Assembly: GCA_035609245.1 (NCBI GenBank)
Contig: CP141202.1
Span: 930,001 to 994,000, forward strand
DNA: 64,000 nucleotides
Reading direction: 5' to 3'
From: Bacteroidales bacterium MB20-C3-3
GTDB lineage: Bacteria; Bacteroidota; Bacteroidia; Bacteroidales; UBA932
In this document: piece by piece, positions 60,657 to 64,000 of the stretch
Layout: each line of letters begins with the position of its first letter
How positions within the stretch are numbered: the stretch's first letter is position 1
Translations under genes and position numbers: made by a program
Notes under the pieces: model-generated
What the model was told of the DNA's origin: nothing
The model's database searches: none
The model's input: the letters and a program-made list of their open reading frames with translations, nothing else

Positions 60657-62043
60657 GAATAAAATATTTAAAACGGTAAGTGAGGAGGCCGCGCTGAGTG
60701 GAGTGAGAGCCTTTGTTATTGGTGGTTTTGTAAGGGATTCACTACTGGGAAGGGATAGTAAAGATATCGATATTGTGGTTGAGGGAAGTGGGATTGAACT
60801 AGCAGAAAAAGTTGCAAAACGGCTGAATGTGAATGTAACAATATTTAAGAGTTTTGGCACTGCTATGCTTAGAAGCGGTAGTAAAGAAGTTGAGTTTGTT
60901 GGTGCAAGAAAGGAGTCATACAGAGCTGATTCAAGAAAACCGATTGTTGAAGATGGCACCCTGGAGGAGGATCAGAAAAGGCGTGATTTTACTATCAATG
61001 CACTGGCATTTAGCCTACAAAAAGAGGACTTCGGGAATTTAATTGACCCCTTCACGGGAGTAAAAGATCTTCAAAATGGATTAATAAGAACCCCCCTTGA
61101 TCCTGATCAGACATACTCGGATGACCCCCTGAGAATGATTCGTGCAATCAGATTCGCATCACAATTATCATTTCATATAGTAGAGGAGTCTCTCTCTTCT
61201 ATTAAAAGGAACAGAGATAGAATAAGCATTCTTTCTAAAGAGAGGATAGCAGAGGAGCTGAATAAAATACTCCTTTCGCCAAAACCATCCGTAGGCTTTT
61301 ACCTGCTTGACCAGACAGGGCTGCTTGAACTCATACTGCCTCAAGTTGTCAAGTTAAAGGGGGCAGAGTCTGTCGAGGGCAATGGTCATAAGGAGAACTT
61401 TTCCCACACATTACAAGTTCTGGATAATCTCTCTGAAAAGAGCGATGACTTATGGCTTCGGTGGAGCGCTCTTCTCCACGATATAGCAAAGCCGGCCACC
61501 AAAAATTATGAGCCAGGTGTAGGATGGACTTTTCATGGTCACGATTTTCTGGGAGGGAAGATGATTCCGGGAATATTCAAGCAGCTAAAGCTACCTCTTA
61601 ACGAAAAGATGAAGTATGTTCAAAAGATGGTTCAGTTACATTTAAGGCCAATAGCTCTTGTTCAGGAGGAGGTCACAGATTCTGCTGTAAGAAGGCTCCT
61701 TTTTGACGCCGGTGATGATATTGAAGATCTTATGACACTTTGCGAGGCCGATATTACATCTAAAAATGACAGGATTGTAAAGAAGCACCGATCCAATTTT
61801 GAGATGGTCAGAAGAAAACTTGTTGAGGTTGAAGAGAAGGATGCTGTCAGAAATTTCCAGAATCCTGTAACGGGTGAATTGATAATGGAGATATACGGAA
61901 TATCCCCTGGCAAAGAGATTGGAATTATTAAGGAGTTTATAAAAAATGCCATTCTTGATGGCAAAATCGGCAATAATATAGATGAGGCCAAAGCTCTGAT
62001 GGAGGATAAGGCATCAGAACTTGGCCTCTCTAAGAGGAGCTAA
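60643..62043 (+). CDS. tRNA nucleotidyltransferase (CCA-adding type) with HD domain
   Basis: 466 residues from MNFLKNKIF at 60643. The polymerase-beta head has FVIGGFVRDSLLGRDSKDIDIVV (catalytic Asp pair) and RRDFTINALAFSL. DPDQTYSDDPLRMIRAIRFASQLSF is the RNA-binding/NTP-template motif of class II CCA/poly(A) enzymes. The HD phosphohydrolase domain is in WSALLHDIAKPATKNY and FHGHDFLGGK. It adds or repairs the tRNA 3' CCA end. It lacks a partner A-adding enzyme in the window, so full CCA activity is the simplest reading. Confidence 0.92.
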   Translation: MNFLKNKIFKTVSEEAALSGVRAFVIGGFVRDSLLGRDSKDIDIVVEGSGIELAEKVAKRLNVNVTIFKSFGTAMLRSGSKEVEFVGARKESYRADSRKPIVEDGTLEEDQKRRDFTINALAFSLQKEDFGNLIDPFTGVKDLQNGLIRTPLDPDQTYSDDPLRMIRAIRFASQLSFHIVEESLSSIKRNRDRISILSKERIAEELNKILLSPKPSVGFYLLDQTGLLELILPQVVKLKGAESVEGNGHKENFSHTLQVLDNLSEKSDDLWLRWSALLHDIAKPATKNYEPGVGWTFHGHDFLGGKMIPGIFKQLKLPLNEKMKYVQKMVQLHLRPIALVQEEVTDSAVRRLLFDAGDDIEDLMTLCEADITSKNDRIVKKHRSNFEMVRRKLVEVEEKDAVRNFQNPVTGELIMEIYGISPGKEIGIIKEFIKNAILDGKIGNNIDEAKALMEDKASELGLSKRS

Positions 62044-62058
62044 CCCTTTTTATAATTA

Positions 62059-63558
62059 CTAATAACTGGTCTGCTGAGGATTAAAATTGGCCCATCCTGC
62101 AATCCAGTTATCTGCCTGACTATCACTTCTGAAGGCTCCAATAAAATCTACTTTGTCAAAAAATGTTGATGCAAGAAGAGTCTCACTGAAAAGTCCTGAT
62201 TTTCCTGTTAAAGGAGAGCCTGCCACCGGGCCCCAGTTTGGATTACCCGATATAGAGACTGGCTGTTTAAGTCCAAGCTGACTCTGCGATGAGAATATCT
62301 GATTTTTATTTGCCGCAAGTTTAAAGAAGGAAGAAGAGAATGATTCGGCTGCACTCTTGTCAAATGTCGATGAATTTGTTGACAGAGAATCTTTAAAAGA
62401 TGCATCTTTATCGCTGCCCAAAATACCGGCCTGTGCTATGATATTATTTTTAAAGCCGATTCTTCCGTCCGATGCTGCACTCTGTGTCTGGGATCCCTTG
62501 TCATTACATATCATAAGCCCAACAGGAAATCCGGATATTACTGAATTGTAGATATGAAGATTCGAGCCCCTTCTTATTTGTATACCGGCCTGATGTTGTC
62601 CAAGCTTGGATCCGTTATTGGGATTATAAACCCCTCCGTCAATATATGCTGTAGTGTTTAAAAACTGTGGATCCTGGCCTGTTGCACCAATTAAGGTAAT
62701 GTTTGAGAATACCGGTCTTGTTATTGGTAGTTGATTAGGCGCGTCACTGTTATTATCCGATTCAAATCCATTGGATATAGATTTATCTGCAATTTTTGGA
62801 TTTCTCACAATAAGGCCAAACTGAACATTTCCTCTAAAACCTGAATCGGTATCAAAGTCATCGTCCCATCCATGATAGGAGATGAGATATTTTGCATTGA
62901 CTGTACCTCCAAACCACTCAAACGAATCATCGTTTGAGTATGAGACTTGAATATGGTCAATCTTTGTACCGCTTCCAACTGAACCAAGTGTCAAACCATT
63001 AATTTCCTGGTCTGCTTTAAATGGATATCCCGCAAACTCAATCCTTACATAAGACAATACCCCTGAATTATCTGCATCATCACTCCCTCCATGCTTTGAT
63101 CTTGGACCACCTTCAATAATCATCTCATTTTTATTATTGGATGCTTTTCCACAAACTATCAAACCACCCCAATCCCCCGGCTTTCTTGAACCAGCAGGCT
63201 GAGCTGAGGTGAAGACTATAGGAAGATCTTTTGTCCCCTGAGCAATTATCTTGGCTCCCCTCTCAATAATAAGTGCTGCTTTTGTATCCTTATCTCCCTT
63301 AATAATAGTCCCTGGTTCAATCGTAAGTGTTGCACCGGAAGTAACATATACCCATCCCTTAAGAAGATATGTTCCCTTTTTGATGGTGTTGCTCTTTGTG
63401 ATTTCAAATTCCTGAATTCCGCTGCCAATCTGGTTTCCACTAAAGATAATCTGCTCCTCTTCCGGTTTTACAACCGGAGGAACTACCGGATCTTTGTCAC
63501 AGGCTGTAGCCGTAACAATAAGCGCAAATGCTGATAAAATTAGATTTTTTGTTTTCAT
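62059..63558 (-). CDS. Secreted beta-helix-like lipoprotein paired with a TonB receptor
   Basis: 499 residues. The signal peptide and lipobox LIVTATAC (Cys about 20) are followed by a Pro/Val linker. A large domain with repeated GTxIKG, GAKIIAQGTKDLPIVFTS, GDWGGLIVCG, SYVRIEFAGYPF, EWFGGTVNAKYLISYHGWDDDFDTDSGFRG and GIQIRRGSNLHIYNS is rich in Gly/Asn/Asp, as in right-handed parallel beta-helices. Such proteins are conserved in Bacteroidota directly downstream of TonB-dependent receptors and may bind the ligand or metal at the cell surface. The 28-base gap to the receptor indicates one operon. The ligand is unknown. Confidence 0.85.
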   Translation of the reverse strand: MKTKNLILSAFALIVTATACDKDPVVPPVVKPEEEQIIFSGNQIGSGIQEFEITKSNTIKKGTYLLKGWVYVTSGATLTIEPGTIIKGDKDTKAALIIERGAKIIAQGTKDLPIVFTSAQPAGSRKPGDWGGLIVCGKASNNKNEMIIEGGPRSKHGGSDDADNSGVLSYVRIEFAGYPFKADQEINGLTLGSVGSGTKIDHIQVSYSNDDSFEWFGGTVNAKYLISYHGWDDDFDTDSGFRGNVQFGLIVRNPKIADKSISNGFESDNNSDAPNQLPITRPVFSNITLIGATGQDPQFLNTTAYIDGGVYNPNNGSKLGQHQAGIQIRRGSNLHIYNSVISGFPVGLMICNDKGSQTQSAASDGRIGFKNNIIAQAGILGSDKDASFKDSLSTNSSTFDKSAAESFSSSFFKLAANKNQIFSSQSQLGLKQPVSISGNPNWGPVAGSPLTGKSGLFSETLLASTFFDKVDFIGAFRSDSQADNWIAGWANFNPQQTSY

Positions 63559-63586
63559 CTCTCTTTAAATTATAATTATTTAAATG

Positions 63587-64000
63587 TTAGAATTTACATA
63601 GTACTCCAAGGAATATTCCTGCTCCCGGATTAAAGCTTTTTGCAACCTGTCTTCTGTTCTGAATCACACCGTTGCCATCAATGTATCTTGGATATTGTTC
63701 AAAGATCACAGGTTGATTAAGCAGATCTCTCAGACTTAATTTTACCTCAATATTTCTCCCAATGCTTTTTGTTGCAACAAGGTCAACAACATCTCTTGGT
63801 AACTCATATGTATCCGGCACATCATTATTTATGCTTGCACCTGATCCGGTATCTACTCTTCCAATACCTACAATCCTCCTTCCTATTCTGTTGTAGAGCA
63901 GACCCAGGCTTAAACCAATATTTGAATTGTCGTAGTAGAGTGTTGAGTTTACTATATATGGCGACTGACCCTGCATAGCCCTGTCCTTTTCAAGTGAGTA
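63587..64000 (-). CDS. TonB-dependent outer-membrane receptor, C-terminal part (cut by window edge)
   Basis: The minus-strand frame is open to the right edge (138 codons visible). It begins YSLEKDRAMQGQSPYIVNSTLYY, a characteristic C-terminal barrel pattern. LPRDVVDLVATKSIGRNIEVKLSLRDLLNQPVIFEQY follows, and it ends with an aromatic residue (FLGVLCKF), as in outer-membrane barrels. The plug and most of the barrel lie outside the window. The lipoprotein gene follows in the same orientation. Confidence 0.88.
   Translation of the reverse strand, partial: YSLEKDRAMQGQSPYIVNSTLYYDNSNIGLSLGLLYNRIGRRIVGIGRVDTGSGASINNDVPDTYELPRDVVDLVATKSIGRNIEVKLSLRDLLNQPVIFEQYPRYIDGNGVIQNRRQVAKSFNPGAGIFLGVLCKF

Noticed and set aside
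1-64000. Frequent GAGAG/CTCTC runs as repeats or CRISPR-like elements
   Set aside because: They follow from the preferred Glu GAG and Arg AGA/AGG codons and have no regular spacing.

Overview
The window is a gene-dense stretch of chromosome from a member of the Bacteroidota, most likely class Bacteroidia, order Bacteroidales. The evidence is gene content (DUF4783, DUF5683, a TonB-dependent receptor paired with a lipoprotein, helix-hairpin-helix outer-membrane proteins, the hpt-adk-obg and rpsU-xerC-hpf blocks), A-rich start regions with almost no Shine-Dalgarno sequences, and repeated matches to the Bacteroidota promoter box TAnnTTTG. The genus cannot be resolved from the sequence alone. No rRNA, tRNA, CRISPR array, insertion sequence or prophage was seen. 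No gap between genes exceeds about 140 bases, so there is no long empty region to describe.

Layout. (1) 1-14473, minus strand: a lipoprotein cut by the left edge, a HIT hydrolase and greA, then a probable long operon read from xseA leftwards: xseA-xseB-glgB, debranching enzyme, GT4 glycosyltransferase, GH57 amylase, a 1412-residue GT3 glycogen synthase/GT35 phosphorylase fusion, ribF and a small membrane protein. This is a nearly complete glycogen cycle. No ADP-glucose pyrophosphorylase (glgC) is present, as expected when a GT3 synthase is used. (2) 14549-18545, plus strand: engB, prs, nadE, a small Cys-rich membrane protein and der. (3) 18517-25220: rlmH with a 1191-residue NtrY-like histidine kinase, DUF4783, and ppx with an NtrC-type response regulator that has no DNA-binding domain. 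(4) 25279-33129, plus strand: cmk-ispH-priA and parA-parB-DUF5683-mltD. (5) 33138-40954: an HhH barrel-like protein, purE, hpt-adk-obg-PAP2-lplA, and rpsU/xerC/hpf. (6) 41061-50739: hutU, a lipocalin, then a thiol/persulfide-redox locus. The locus comprises a ferredoxin-like protein, DoxX, DUF302, two MarR paralogues, a thioredoxin lipoprotein and a CoA-disulfide reductase-rhodanese, followed by an acyltransferase and an acyl-CoA ligase. (7) 50772-60169: two separate halves of a UshA-type nucleotidase, a NatAB-like ABC exporter, ComEA-like, rsmI, tdk, alr and holA. (8) 60255-64000: a lone HsdR-N protein, a CCA-adding-type nucleotidyltransferase, and a lipoprotein with a truncated TonB receptor.

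Most of the window is core housekeeping. The most interesting signals are regulatory. An AT-rich palindrome sits between two divergent promoters of the paralogous MarR operons, and both MarR proteins keep Cys5 and Cys36. A terminator-like hairpin lies in the greA leader. Strong Shine-Dalgarno sequences are almost confined to the ribosome-state genes rpsU and hpf (plus one HhH gene). A complete intrinsic terminator for a lipoprotein gene is encoded inside the facing tdk gene. All functional statements come from motif recognition by eye; no database search was run.
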